Assembly (NCBI RefSeq): GCF_000741525.1
Contig: NZ_JGYP01000001.1
Location: 62,001-126,000 of the forward strand
DNA length: 64,000 bases
Source of the DNA: Bifidobacterium bohemicum DSM 22767
Lineage (GTDB): Bacteria; Actinomycetota; Actinomycetes; Actinomycetales; Bifidobacteriaceae
Direction: 5' to 3'
Under the pieces are notes generated by a model that ran no database searches, was not told the origin of the DNA, and saw only the letters and a list, made by a program, of their open reading frames with translations. Shown here piece after piece: positions 37,781 to 45,677 of the stretch. The position numbers and the translations under genes were made by a program. How positions within the stretch are numbered: position 1 is the stretch's first letter; each line of letters opens with the position of its first letter.

Positions 37781-38215
37781 ATGACCAATCCGATTCCAAG
37801 CGCAGGGGAGACCACGATCATCGGTCTGCCTGCAGTAAACATCCCTGTCACTTTGACGGGCGACCGTCCACTCACTCAGGACGATCTGGATACCATCACC
37901 CGTCTTTCGCCCGGTTCAGCACTGCTTGTTTCGACGCGCGGCGCCGTGTCGGGTTCCAGATACTTGTTGGATGAAGACAAAGTGACCGTTGGACGTGATC
38001 CACATTGCGATATTCTGCTTGACGACTCGACCGTTTCTCGTGCCCACGCAGTCTTTCGCAGGTTTGGCGATGGTTTCGTCATTGACGATTCCGGAAGCCT
38101 TAACGGCACGTATGTCAACCGCGAAAGGGTGGACAGTGCGGTGTTGCGCAACGGCGATGAGATCATGATCGGTAAATTCCGTCTGGTATATTTCGCGGCT
38201 GATGCTGTGCGTTGA
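37781..38215 (+). CDS. garA: FHA-domain regulator of the GarA/OdhI family
   Basis: A 144-residue protein with an N-terminal tail and a forkhead-associated domain (about residues 65-140): VTVGRDPHCDILLDDSTVSRAHAVFRRF, then SLNGTYVNRERV and LRNGDEIMIGKFRLVYF, which carries the phosphothreonine-binding Arg and Ser-x-x-His residues. The tail contains GETTIIG, matching the Glu-Thr-Thr phosphorylation motif of GarA/OdhI. In relatives, phosphorylation switches these proteins off as inhibitors of 2-oxoglutarate dehydrogenase and as regulators of glutamate enzymes. The position between DUF881 and ftsR matches Rv1827. Partners in this organism are not known. Confidence 0.88.
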   Translation: MTNPIPSAGETTIIGLPAVNIPVTLTGDRPLTQDDLDTITRLSPGSALLVSTRGAVSGSRYLLDEDKVTVGRDPHCDILLDDSTVSRAHAVFRRFGDGFVIDDSGSLNGTYVNRERVDSAVLRNGDEIMIGKFRLVYFAADAVR

Positions 38216-38301
38216 ACATGTGATTGATTACGGGCGACAAACTCGGAAAACAGAGTGTATCACAATTCTCACCTAACAGGGGTGACATATAATCATCGAG
38301 G

Positions 38302-39264
38302 ATGAACATGGCGACCAAAAGACTGCGGGGACAGGGCGACAACGTACCGCTTTTCGATGTTCCGGTCGGCAATGACATCCATGTGGCAACCGATTCACCC
38401 AGCACCGACGCTTCGTCTAGCCGCTCGGGCGGACCGGGAAGTTCCCGTCACCTAGATTCCGTCGATTCGACTGTGTCCAATCATTCCCATTCTTCAACCC
38501 GGTCGGTGCCGGCATCAGCCAACATGGAGATCGTCGAAGCCGACCAAGAACGCGACAGATCGTCAACATCACCAGTCATCACTCCACGCAGACCTGTTTC
38601 AACGCTTAGCCCCAAACCTCAGTCCGTTCGTGCCCGTACATCAAAACGAATGCCGGGCAACGCATCCACGCATGTTCAACCGTCGGTGTTGGTTCAGGGA
38701 GATATTTTCGACCTACTTGAAAACAACGGTGAAGTCAAGGGATACCGTGGCGTGGTGGCGTCGAAAATCGCGGGAATCACCTACCGTCAGCTCGACTACT
38801 GGGCACGCAAACGTATTTTGGAGCCTTCAATCAACCCCTCCAGCGGTTCGGGTTCTCGTCGTTTATACTCGTTCAAGGATATCCTGATTTTAGCAGTATC
38901 CAAACGATTGTTGGACACAGGCGTCAATCTGCAGAACGTCACGGCGGCCATTACGTTTTTGAATCGCCAGACCGTGGACGCGTTGGAGCACATGACCATC
39001 ATTTGCAATGGAACCAGTGTCAGGCAGTGTCGTGAAGATGAACAGGTTCTTGATCTGGTGGAGGAAGGTACTGCCATTTTCGCCGTTTCCGTCGGAAAAA
39101 TGTGGCATGAAGTTGATTCGGCACTTCAAGATCAGCCGTGCGTCACAGTGAGTTCTGGAGCGATATCCGAAGGATTGCCCACTCAGCCCATCGAGGACTT
39201 GATGGAGCGGAGGATGCGTGAAAAGATCGAGACACAGCGTCTGGAGCGAACGAAAATAGCATAG
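38302..39264 (+). CDS. ftsR: FtsR-type MerR-family regulator
   Basis: A 320-residue protein whose middle carries a MerR-like winged helix: GYRGVVASKIAGITYRQLDYWARKRILEPSINPSSGSGSRRLYSFKDILILAVSKRLLDTGVNLQNV (about residues 147-215), followed by the Rv1828/FtsR effector region. FtsR activates ftsZ in corynebacteria. The N-terminal 130 residues are Ser/Pro-rich and likely disordered, longer than in relatives. TATAAT at 38288-38293 is eight bases before ATG 38302, so this mRNA may also be leaderless. Alternatively ATG 38308 is used, with GAGG just before it. Confidence 0.88.
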   Translation: MNMATKRLRGQGDNVPLFDVPVGNDIHVATDSPSTDASSSRSGGPGSSRHLDSVDSTVSNHSHSSTRSVPASANMEIVEADQERDRSSTSPVITPRRPVSTLSPKPQSVRARTSKRMPGNASTHVQPSVLVQGDIFDLLENNGEVKGYRGVVASKIAGITYRQLDYWARKRILEPSINPSSGSGSRRLYSFKDILILAVSKRLLDTGVNLQNVTAAITFLNRQTVDALEHMTIICNGTSVRQCREDEQVLDLVEEGTAIFAVSVGKMWHEVDSALQDQPCVTVSSGAISEGLPTQPIEDLMERRMREKIETQRLERTKIA

Positions 39265-39297
39265 AGAAATGGCAAGCGGGCAGAGGAAGGGATCGGT

Positions 39298-39669
39298 ATG
39301 ATGCGGCTTATTCCTGCTTTGTGTTGGGTGATGGCTGTGCTTTGGTGTTTGGCCATTGCCGTAATCGCAATACACAAAGGTGCGTTGCATATTAAATCTA
39401 CTATCTCAAAAACGCGTTTCCTGACTATTGGTCAGGTCGTCGCCCAGATGATTTCGGTGGTTCTGGCATGCGTGCCCTATGGCTGTTATCCAGCGATCGT
39501 CGAACATCTGTCGAACCAAGTGGACATGTGGTATTCAAAAGTCTCGATACCATCTGCAATCTATATGGGAATCATGTTGTTGGCTGATATCGTACTGCTG
39601 ATCATGCAGGCCCATCTGGCTGACGTCAGCCATGCCGGGAATATTGCCGACAAGAACGTTGCGGATTGA
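39298..39669 (+). CDS. small membrane protein, function unknown
   Basis: A 123-residue protein with three or four hydrophobic segments (residues 3-26, 43-65, 80-105) and short charged ends. I do not recognise a family. It follows ftsR after 34 bases on the same strand and could be the last gene of that unit. A short hairpin (CAACG/CGTTG, about 39675-39690) follows the stop. Hydrophobic composition and position support it as real, but no motif does. Confidence 0.55.
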   Translation: MMRLIPALCWVMAVLWCLAIAVIAIHKGALHIKSTISKTRFLTIGQVVAQMISVVLACVPYGCYPAIVEHLSNQVDMWYSKVSIPSAIYMGIMLLADIVLLIMQAHLADVSHAGNIADKNVAD

Positions 39670-39764
39670 GAGCGCAACGCTCGTCGTTGTATATATTTCT
39701 ATGTGTCAGTGGTGATTTTTTACGTGCGAATATCAGCATGACCATATATACGTTTATCCGATAA

Positions 39765-39812
39765 TGTACGTTATGTCAGATTTACAATATGGCATCATGA
39801 GTTTACATTATG
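39765..39812. repeat. three imperfect direct repeats in an AT-rich gap
   Basis: The 400-base gap between the ftsR unit and rbpA is much more AT-rich than its surroundings and has no gene I can support. It contains the related 11-mers TGTACGTTATG (39765-39775), TTTACAATATG (39781-39791) and TTTACATTATG (39802-39812). The last two are 21 bases apart, two helical turns, as expected for a protein binding one DNA face. Their role is unknown. Confidence 0.4.
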
Positions 39813-40011
39813 TGCCACTCAACATTTGAACTTCGTAACGAAGCACCACTCCTCCGTTCGACTTTGTTATGGGTTGGCGCGGTTGTTTAGGGGCAACCCT
39901 TTTGAATGCGATAAGGATGACTTACGATTGCATGCTTTTGATCGCGTCACTGACGTGGTGTTCTTACTTCAATGGAACGTGTCAAAGAGTCTCCGAAATC
40001 AATATGAAAAA

Positions 40012-40044
40012 GCCGGACTCCTACACAATATAGGCGAGTCCGGC
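40012..40044 (-). terminator. intrinsic terminator of rbpA
   Basis: A 9-bp stem (GCCGGACTC 40012-40020 with GAGTCCGGC 40036-40044) is followed, on the minus strand, by a run of five T (40007-40011). It lies 28 bases beyond the rbpA stop. Confidence 0.85.
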
Positions 40045-40071
40045 ATTTAGAACGTCACTTGCCAATAAGGC

Positions 40072-40419
40072 TCACTCGTAATCCGGGAACCATCCGTCAC
40101 GGTGCATTTTCAGACGCTTATCGAGCAGCTCCTTGAGTTCCTCCTCGCTACGGCGTTCCTTGAGCATGTCCCAGTGAGTACGAACCGGTTTTCCTGCCTC
40201 ATCCAAGTCATTTCCATCGGAATTCTCGAGCTTGGCAATACGCCCACAACGACACTCCCATTCAGCCGGTGCCTCCGCACCCTCTGCGAAAGGAAGAATC
40301 GTCCGATGACCCTCCGGGCATACGTAGACGACTTCGCTACGATCTGCGAAGTCCACGTTGTCATCCGATTCCAATGATTTCGCACCGATACTCATACCGC
40401 GCAGACTGCGTTCCGCCAT
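40072..40419 (-). CDS. rbpA: RNA polymerase-binding protein RbpA
   Basis: A 115-residue actinobacterial transcription factor that binds the primary sigma factor and RNA polymerase and stabilises the open promoter complex. It starts MAERSLRGMSIGAKSLESDDNV, the family signature. A zinc-binding core follows (VVYVCPEGHRTILPFAEGAEAPAEWECRCG, with three Cys and one His), and the C-terminus has THWDMLKERRSEEELKELLDKRL, the sigma-interaction helix. Upstream in-frame codons exist to 40443, but ATG 40419 has an excellent ribosome site GGGGAGG and gives the family N-terminus. Monocistronic, with its own terminator. Confidence 0.96.
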   Translation of the reverse strand: MAERSLRGMSIGAKSLESDDNVDFADRSEVVYVCPEGHRTILPFAEGAEAPAEWECRCGRIAKLENSDGNDLDEAGKPVRTHWDMLKERRSEEELKELLDKRLKMHRDGWFPDYE

Positions 40420-40506
40420 AGGAGCCTCCCCTTTATTTGACATCGATATTCCAACAGTACAAAACAGTTCCGACGTGCCTAATATTCCACAAGATAACTT
40501 CGTGTG

Positions 40507-43254
40507 TCAGTCAACACCTGAATAAGCCACAATATCACGATTTACTGCGACCGCAGCCTGGTGGGCGATATTGCCCAGGCTTGGATCGGTGTCTTCGTAG
40601 TATTCGGAGGCCGCTGCAATCTGACGAAGAATGTCGGCCAGCCTTTTTGCGTTACGAACAAAATCACCGCCGGTCAGCTCGGTTCCCATGAGAATCGAAG
40701 ACAGACTTCTTCCATTGGCCCAGTCATGCATAACATCGACCAGCCCGAAATTCAGCGGTTCCATAGGTTCCAAACCAGCATCATCGCACATTGCTGAAAC
40801 GCGGCCGAACACATGCCTTAATGTCGCGCATGCCTGCGCTACCTGGCCATCGGCTCCGCCGGGATACCGTCGTGGTTCGTTGCCGCTGCCCCTCCTGGAC
40901 TGGTAGACCAGTGAGGAAAGTACCGCGGCAAGCTCCGGTGCATCAAGTCCGGACAGTACGCCATTTTCAATGGCTTCCGCCAGAACGAGATCGTATTCGC
41001 TATAAAGATGTCTGAGCAGCTGACCACGCTTGGTCAAAAGATAGTCCTGACCCTCCATTTGCCGTTTTTGAAGTGGTTGCTTGTTTGACCGACGCGAATC
41101 ACTTGCAGGCTCGTTCGGATCAAGGTATCCCAACAGCGTAAGTATGGCGCAAATCCGGTCGAACTGGCGTGCGACGGAGCCGGTGCGAGAATCGTAACGT
41201 TCTTCGGTGCGTGTCAGTTCCTTGCGTTCCCTCAACCAACGATTGCCCCATTTCAGGTGTGCATCGAGGTCCGGGCATGATCGGCATGGATGATCGGCTT
41301 CGGCTTGCTTCAGATAGGCGATGCGGGAGTCAAGCTCACGATATGCCTGCCTGCGATCGTCCTCGTCTGAAAATTGACGACGCTTGAGTTTGCGGCGCCC
41401 GTCGCGCTGCAAATCGGACAGCTCGCGACGTATGGTCATGAACTCTTTGAAATCGCCCATCGAACAACGGAAAGCATGCTCATAGTTGACAATGGAATGC
41501 TGCAGCAGGCTCATACGCGATTCAAGGCTTGAAGCCGAAGCATTCGCCTCCCACTGAGCAAACGAATGGTCCAAGGTATCGTGGGCCTTGTCATAGCTAC
41601 TGCTGTTGAGGAGGTTGACTGCCATATTGAATGTCGGTTTGAAACTCGAATGTATCGGATATACGCGTTTGCTTGACAGTGAAGCGGCCGTGGTCGGCAC
41701 GAACCCACGGTGATCGACGACCACCGCGTGACCCAGGCTGTCGATGCCACGGCGACCCGCTCTGCCCGTCAGCTGGGTGAACTCCCCCGGCGTCAAAGCG
41801 ACATGATCGACACCATTGAATTTCTCAAGCTTTTCGACCACGACGCACCTGGCCGGCATGTTGATCCCCAGAGCCAACGTTTCGGTGGCGAACACCATTT
41901 TTACCAGTCCTTCATCGAACAAACGTTCGACAATCTGACGGAAAAGAGCCACCATTCCCGCATGATGCGGCGCAAACCCCTCCTCCAGAGCAAAACGGAA
42001 TCGCGCAAAATCAAGGGCTTTGAGATCCTCTTTGGGAAGCTGACCTTCGACCATCTCATCGACGATGCGTCGGATACGTATGACCTCATCGTCCGTGGTG
42101 AGTTCCAGACCGGCGTCAAGACATTGCTGCACGGCTTCGTCGCAACCGTTACGAGAAAAGATGAAGTATATTCCAGGAAGCATACCCAGGAAATCAAGCT
42201 CATCAACCACGGCCGAACGTCGTGGGGCGCGTCTTTGCGGGTGGTGGCGCGACATGGTCTGCGCGTGGCTCTTTCCCGTGCCGCGACGACGGCGACCTCG
42301 TCCGGCCGACTGCCGGTCGTCGCTGCGCGCTCGAGGATCATTACGGGCGGCCAACCTGTCGAGTTGGTCAATTCTGTCAAGTAGCCTCGTGTTGAGCACG
42401 GCCGTCTGTACATCATGCTTGTCGCGCTGGTACAGATCAAATAGTTCGGGCTCATGCTCGGCGTCCCGTTGCACCATGACATGCTGTTCCAACGGTACTG
42501 GTCGATGCTCCGAAACGACGAGCTTGGTCGGCCCGCGCACCGATCGGATCCACGAACAGAAGTCCTCCACGTTGGAAACCGTAGCTGAAAGAGCGACGAT
42601 TTTTATGGACTTGGGCAAGTGGATGATCACTTCTTCCCAAACGGGCCCGCGGAACTGATCTGCCAGATAATGTACCTCATCAAGAATCACGTACCGCAAG
42701 GCACGCAGCGTCTCGGAGTTCTCATACAACATATTGCGCAGGACTTCAGTAGTCATCACCACGATGTTGGCCTCTGAGTTGATGGAGGTGTCTCCCGTCA
42801 GAAGTCCCACATTGTCCGCACCATAAGCCTCGCACAGATCATGGTATTTCTGGTTGCTCAACGCCTTGATCGGCGTGGTGTAGAAGGCTTTCACGTTATG
42901 TTCCCGAGCCAGATACATCGCGAAATCTGCGATGACGGTCTTGCCTGCGCCAGTAGGCGCTGCCACGAGCACGTTCTGACCATTTTCAAGTGCCCGGTTT
43001 GCTTCCAATTGAAACGGATCAAGCTCGAAAGGCAGCGATCGTGCGAATTGCGCGACAAGCGTGTCGTCGTAAGCCTGACGACTGCGGAAGGCCGCATAGC
43101 GTTGCGCCGGCGAGAGGCCGGCACTTTCACCGGCGACCATCGATAAATCCTCGTCCCGATGGTTGGAAAACGCTTTGTTGCCTATACGGTCATGAATAAG
43201 GTCACGTTCGTGCTGAGTGGAACCGTGACGGCGATGATGGGAATGCTTGGTCAT
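40507..43254 (-). CDS. helY: Ski2/Mtr4-like DEVH-box RNA helicase HelY
   Basis: A 915-residue superfamily 2 helicase. Motif I is VAAPTGAGKTV, motif Ia TTPIKALSNQKY, motif II LDEVHYL (DEVH), motif III ALSATVSN, and motif VI QLTGRAGRRG. Motif IV/V blocks include FATETLALGINMPARCVV. The long C-terminal half matches the actinobacterial HelY group (DSHCT-like end). Its likely role is RNA turnover. Codons are open to 43323, but ATG 43254 overlaps the upstream stop in an ATGA arrangement and is preferred. An Arg-rich insertion around residues 300-345 (RGRRRRGTGKSHA) looks disordered. Downstream of pafBC, as in mycobacteria. Confidence 0.93.
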   Translation of the reverse strand: MTKHSHHRRHGSTQHERDLIHDRIGNKAFSNHRDEDLSMVAGESAGLSPAQRYAAFRSRQAYDDTLVAQFARSLPFELDPFQLEANRALENGQNVLVAAPTGAGKTVIADFAMYLAREHNVKAFYTTPIKALSNQKYHDLCEAYGADNVGLLTGDTSINSEANIVVMTTEVLRNMLYENSETLRALRYVILDEVHYLADQFRGPVWEEVIIHLPKSIKIVALSATVSNVEDFCSWIRSVRGPTKLVVSEHRPVPLEQHVMVQRDAEHEPELFDLYQRDKHDVQTAVLNTRLLDRIDQLDRLAARNDPRARSDDRQSAGRGRRRRGTGKSHAQTMSRHHPQRRAPRRSAVVDELDFLGMLPGIYFIFSRNGCDEAVQQCLDAGLELTTDDEVIRIRRIVDEMVEGQLPKEDLKALDFARFRFALEEGFAPHHAGMVALFRQIVERLFDEGLVKMVFATETLALGINMPARCVVVEKLEKFNGVDHVALTPGEFTQLTGRAGRRGIDSLGHAVVVDHRGFVPTTAASLSSKRVYPIHSSFKPTFNMAVNLLNSSSYDKAHDTLDHSFAQWEANASASSLESRMSLLQHSIVNYEHAFRCSMGDFKEFMTIRRELSDLQRDGRRKLKRRQFSDEDDRRQAYRELDSRIAYLKQAEADHPCRSCPDLDAHLKWGNRWLRERKELTRTEERYDSRTGSVARQFDRICAILTLLGYLDPNEPASDSRRSNKQPLQKRQMEGQDYLLTKRGQLLRHLYSEYDLVLAEAIENGVLSGLDAPELAAVLSSLVYQSRRGSGNEPRRYPGGADGQVAQACATLRHVFGRVSAMCDDAGLEPMEPLNFGLVDVMHDWANGRSLSSILMGTELTGGDFVRNAKRLADILRQIAAASEYYEDTDPSLGNIAHQAAVAVNRDIVAYSGVD

Positions 43255-43610
43255 CGAATCGAAGTCTTGCTTTCTTCGGCGAGGTCTGTGGCTGGAATCG
43301 GTTGGGATTGCCAACGGTTCCAAGTATCCGCATGACGATTCTGGTTAGCCTGTTTACGTCGGATGACCGCTTCGTGTTTTTTGCTGTAGCGCGAAGCGGA
43401 AACCCGGATCGGTTCGGTAAAGGCTGGCCTGAACTCGGTGCGGTCAGGTAAACACAGCTGTTGCATCTGTTCGAGATACGGCGATGCTTTCCCCATCGAT
43501 CCGGAAATCTGTTGAGCCAGGTCCGAACCGCGTCTGACCACGTAGACGACTGCCAGTATGAAAACGGCCAACGCCAATATGACCAGAATAAGCCACGTCC
43601 ACCAACGCAT
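43251..43610 (-). CDS. small single-helix membrane protein at the tatA/tatC position
   Basis: A 119-residue protein with one N-terminal hydrophobic helix (WWTWLILVILALAVFILAVVYVV), then an amphipathic stretch and a long basic, hydrophilic tail. It lies between pafBC and helY, with 10 bases to the former and a four-base overlap with the latter. In mycobacteria this spot is occupied by tatA and tatC. The N-terminus is loosely TatA-like in layout (one helix then an amphipathic segment), but I see no TatA motif such as FG-x-x-K/R-L. Treat as a conserved-context protein of unknown function. Confidence 0.6.
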   Translation of the reverse strand: MRWWTWLILVILALAVFILAVVYVVRRGSDLAQQISGSMGKASPYLEQMQQLCLPDRTEFRPAFTEPIRVSASRYSKKHEAVIRRKQANQNRHADTWNRWQSQPIPATDLAEESKTSIR

Positions 43611-43620
43611 TATGGCCTCC

Positions 43621-45525
43621 CTATTCGGTCTCTAGACTCAGTTCGCGCTGTGCCCTGGCCACGATCATGGAACGTAGAGTGTCTGGCGCCACAGCCACGA
43701 TGTGACGGGCGTGGGCGATGGCGAAAGCGACGAACCACGAATCGGATGAAACAGTCAGATACACCTTCTCGCCTTGTCCGCAGGGCTCGACGGTCGCTCC
43801 TTGAATGCGCTTGATGAACGGCAGTCCCTTTTCATCAGTGACGAACACAGCTGGAGTGCCGTTGTCGAAACTCCACTTACGGAGTTCGGCTACCGGCACA
43901 TCCGGAATCTCCAACCTTCCCAAGGGCTTGACCAACGTCGCCTTTTCGATGCGTGAAAGCCGCAACACCTGCCAGATGCGAGGCAGCCCATTGGCCTTGT
44001 TGATGGTCGTGTCCTTGGAAACGAACCGTTTTTCATCCTCGGGCGCCACCGCATCGACATCCGTCCAGACCGCTACGTAATACTTTCCTTCATCTGCGAA
44101 AATCTTGGATGGAGCCACAAGCTTACGGCGCGTACGACCGGTTCCGTCGGTGTATTCCATGTCGAGCAACGATTCGGTGCTGATGGCGCGTTTGACCATA
44201 TCGAAGCTGTTCGGCTCCACCTCATAGCCGGTCAGACTCAGCCAAGGGGTCTCCCCTGGTTTGACATGCTGCCGTAGGCGCATATAGAGATCCTCGGCCT
44301 GTTCTCGTTGTTCGGCCGGCAACAATGAGGAGTGCGCAAGATAACTGACCGAAGCGGTCAACATACTCAAATATTGTTGTGAAATACCTGCCAGACGCTC
44401 AAGTCCGAGCGAATTGGTGGCCGACACGATGCCCTCGGCATCCAACAGCGACCAATCAATGTCAAAGAACTGGCTTCCGGCCATCTCACCATCATCCGAA
44501 ACGGTCGTCAACGTGTTGATGTCTTTACGGATGACCGCGATTGACTTCTTCTTTTCTTCCTCGGTCTGCGGTTCTCCGATAAAACGCTCGGCCAACTCTC
44601 CAAGCGAATACTCCTCGCCTAGATGAGCCGACAAAAATAGCATAAGTCGCAATCGTCGGTCCACTTCGCTGCCGGTCTGGAAGGATTGCGAATGTTTGGC
44701 ATGAGACTTGGCGTCTTCCGGGTCGACACCCTCCATGTTGGTCTTGCTGATGGAACGGGCCACGACCTTTCGAGCGCCTTTGCCGGATGTCTCGTCCGCA
44801 AGCACGAATTCAAGAGCCGCATTAAGCCTGCGGTTCCAGGCGTCCACGGCCTCCTGGGGAGACACGATGAAGGCTCCGGGATGTTCGAGCACAAACATTG
44901 CCAGATCGTCGGAATCGCTGTATGCGACGTTCATGTGTTCACCGTCGACATCCACCGTTGCCGCGAAATGTCGCGAATCGATGACTTTGACGAATGAATC
45001 GGGAATCGGCTGCGTTCCAAGTCCCGGCGCTATGGAATCAAGGCCAAGACCAGGGGTCGGGGTCTGCGGCACACGCGGTGCCGTGCGGGATGCATGCTGC
45101 TCCTCGTGCTTTGACGAGGAGGATGAAATGGACATGGAGCGGGCAAGATAATTGGCTGCCGCAAGTACCGGCATATCCTCAGGCAAAAACCTCAGACGCA
45201 CTCTCGGTTCGTCTCCAAGTTGCAAACGGTAGGAGGCGAAATCCTGCCCTTCCGACTTGGATGAATATTCGGGCTGTCGCGATTCGATGGCTATGCCCAT
45301 GGCCGCGAGCTTGGCGCGATCCCTCTGAAATTGCTTGGCGAAAGCTGCCTTCGCCGCCTGATCGGCCAATTCTCCGTACGAATCGGCATACGCCTTGACC
45401 CGCTGCGCAATCTGCCGGGAAGTCAGCCATTGGGGGAACGCGGACGAAAGCACAGCCAAGACATCCAGTTCGTGCTTGCCCCACTTGTCGGAGAATCGCC
45501 GCCTCCCGTTGCTTCCTTCTGCCAT
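43621..45525 (-). CDS. pafBC: fused PafB-PafC WYL-domain transcription regulator
   Basis: A 634-residue protein joining two HTH-WYL units that are separate genes (pafB, pafC) in mycobacteria. The first half has an N-terminal winged helix (DKWGKHELDVLAVLSSAFPQWLTSRQIAQRV, residues 12-45) and a region QLGDEPRVRLRFLPEDMPVLAAANYLA. The second half has RRLRLMLFLSAHLGEEYSLGELAERF and a WYL domain with MEYTDGTGRTRRKLVAPSKIFADEGKYYVAVW, containing the Lys-x-Tyr-Tyr stretch. PafBC is the LexA-independent DNA damage activator of actinobacteria, believed to sense a nucleic acid ligand through WYL. ATG 45525 opens the unit that continues into helY. Confidence 0.88.
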   Translation of the reverse strand: MAEGSNGRRRFSDKWGKHELDVLAVLSSAFPQWLTSRQIAQRVKAYADSYGELADQAAKAAFAKQFQRDRAKLAAMGIAIESRQPEYSSKSEGQDFASYRLQLGDEPRVRLRFLPEDMPVLAAANYLARSMSISSSSSKHEEQHASRTAPRVPQTPTPGLGLDSIAPGLGTQPIPDSFVKVIDSRHFAATVDVDGEHMNVAYSDSDDLAMFVLEHPGAFIVSPQEAVDAWNRRLNAALEFVLADETSGKGARKVVARSISKTNMEGVDPEDAKSHAKHSQSFQTGSEVDRRLRLMLFLSAHLGEEYSLGELAERFIGEPQTEEEKKKSIAVIRKDINTLTTVSDDGEMAGSQFFDIDWSLLDAEGIVSATNSLGLERLAGISQQYLSMLTASVSYLAHSSLLPAEQREQAEDLYMRLRQHVKPGETPWLSLTGYEVEPNSFDMVKRAISTESLLDMEYTDGTGRTRRKLVAPSKIFADEGKYYVAVWTDVDAVAPEDEKRFVSKDTTINKANGLPRIWQVLRLSRIEKATLVKPLGRLEIPDVPVAELRKWSFDNGTPAVFVTDEKGLPFIKRIQGATVEPCGQGEKVYLTVSSDSWFVAFAIAHARHIVAVAPDTLRSMIVARAQRELSLETE

Positions 45526-45677
45526 TAGTCCTCACGTATCATTACCATTGCATTGCATATCTTGGGTGTACGCATACGCACACTTCTTCTATAATAGTGC
45601 TTTTCTTCGGCGAATTGCTGATTTTTGCAAATTTCATTCCTTTTATCTGTGTAAAACGCCATATTCGGCAGTGAATC

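Noticed and set aside
39826..40050. A 74-codon frame starting at TTG in the gap before rbpA
   Set aside because: No ribosome site, non-ATG start, no family pattern, and it runs through the rbpA terminator.
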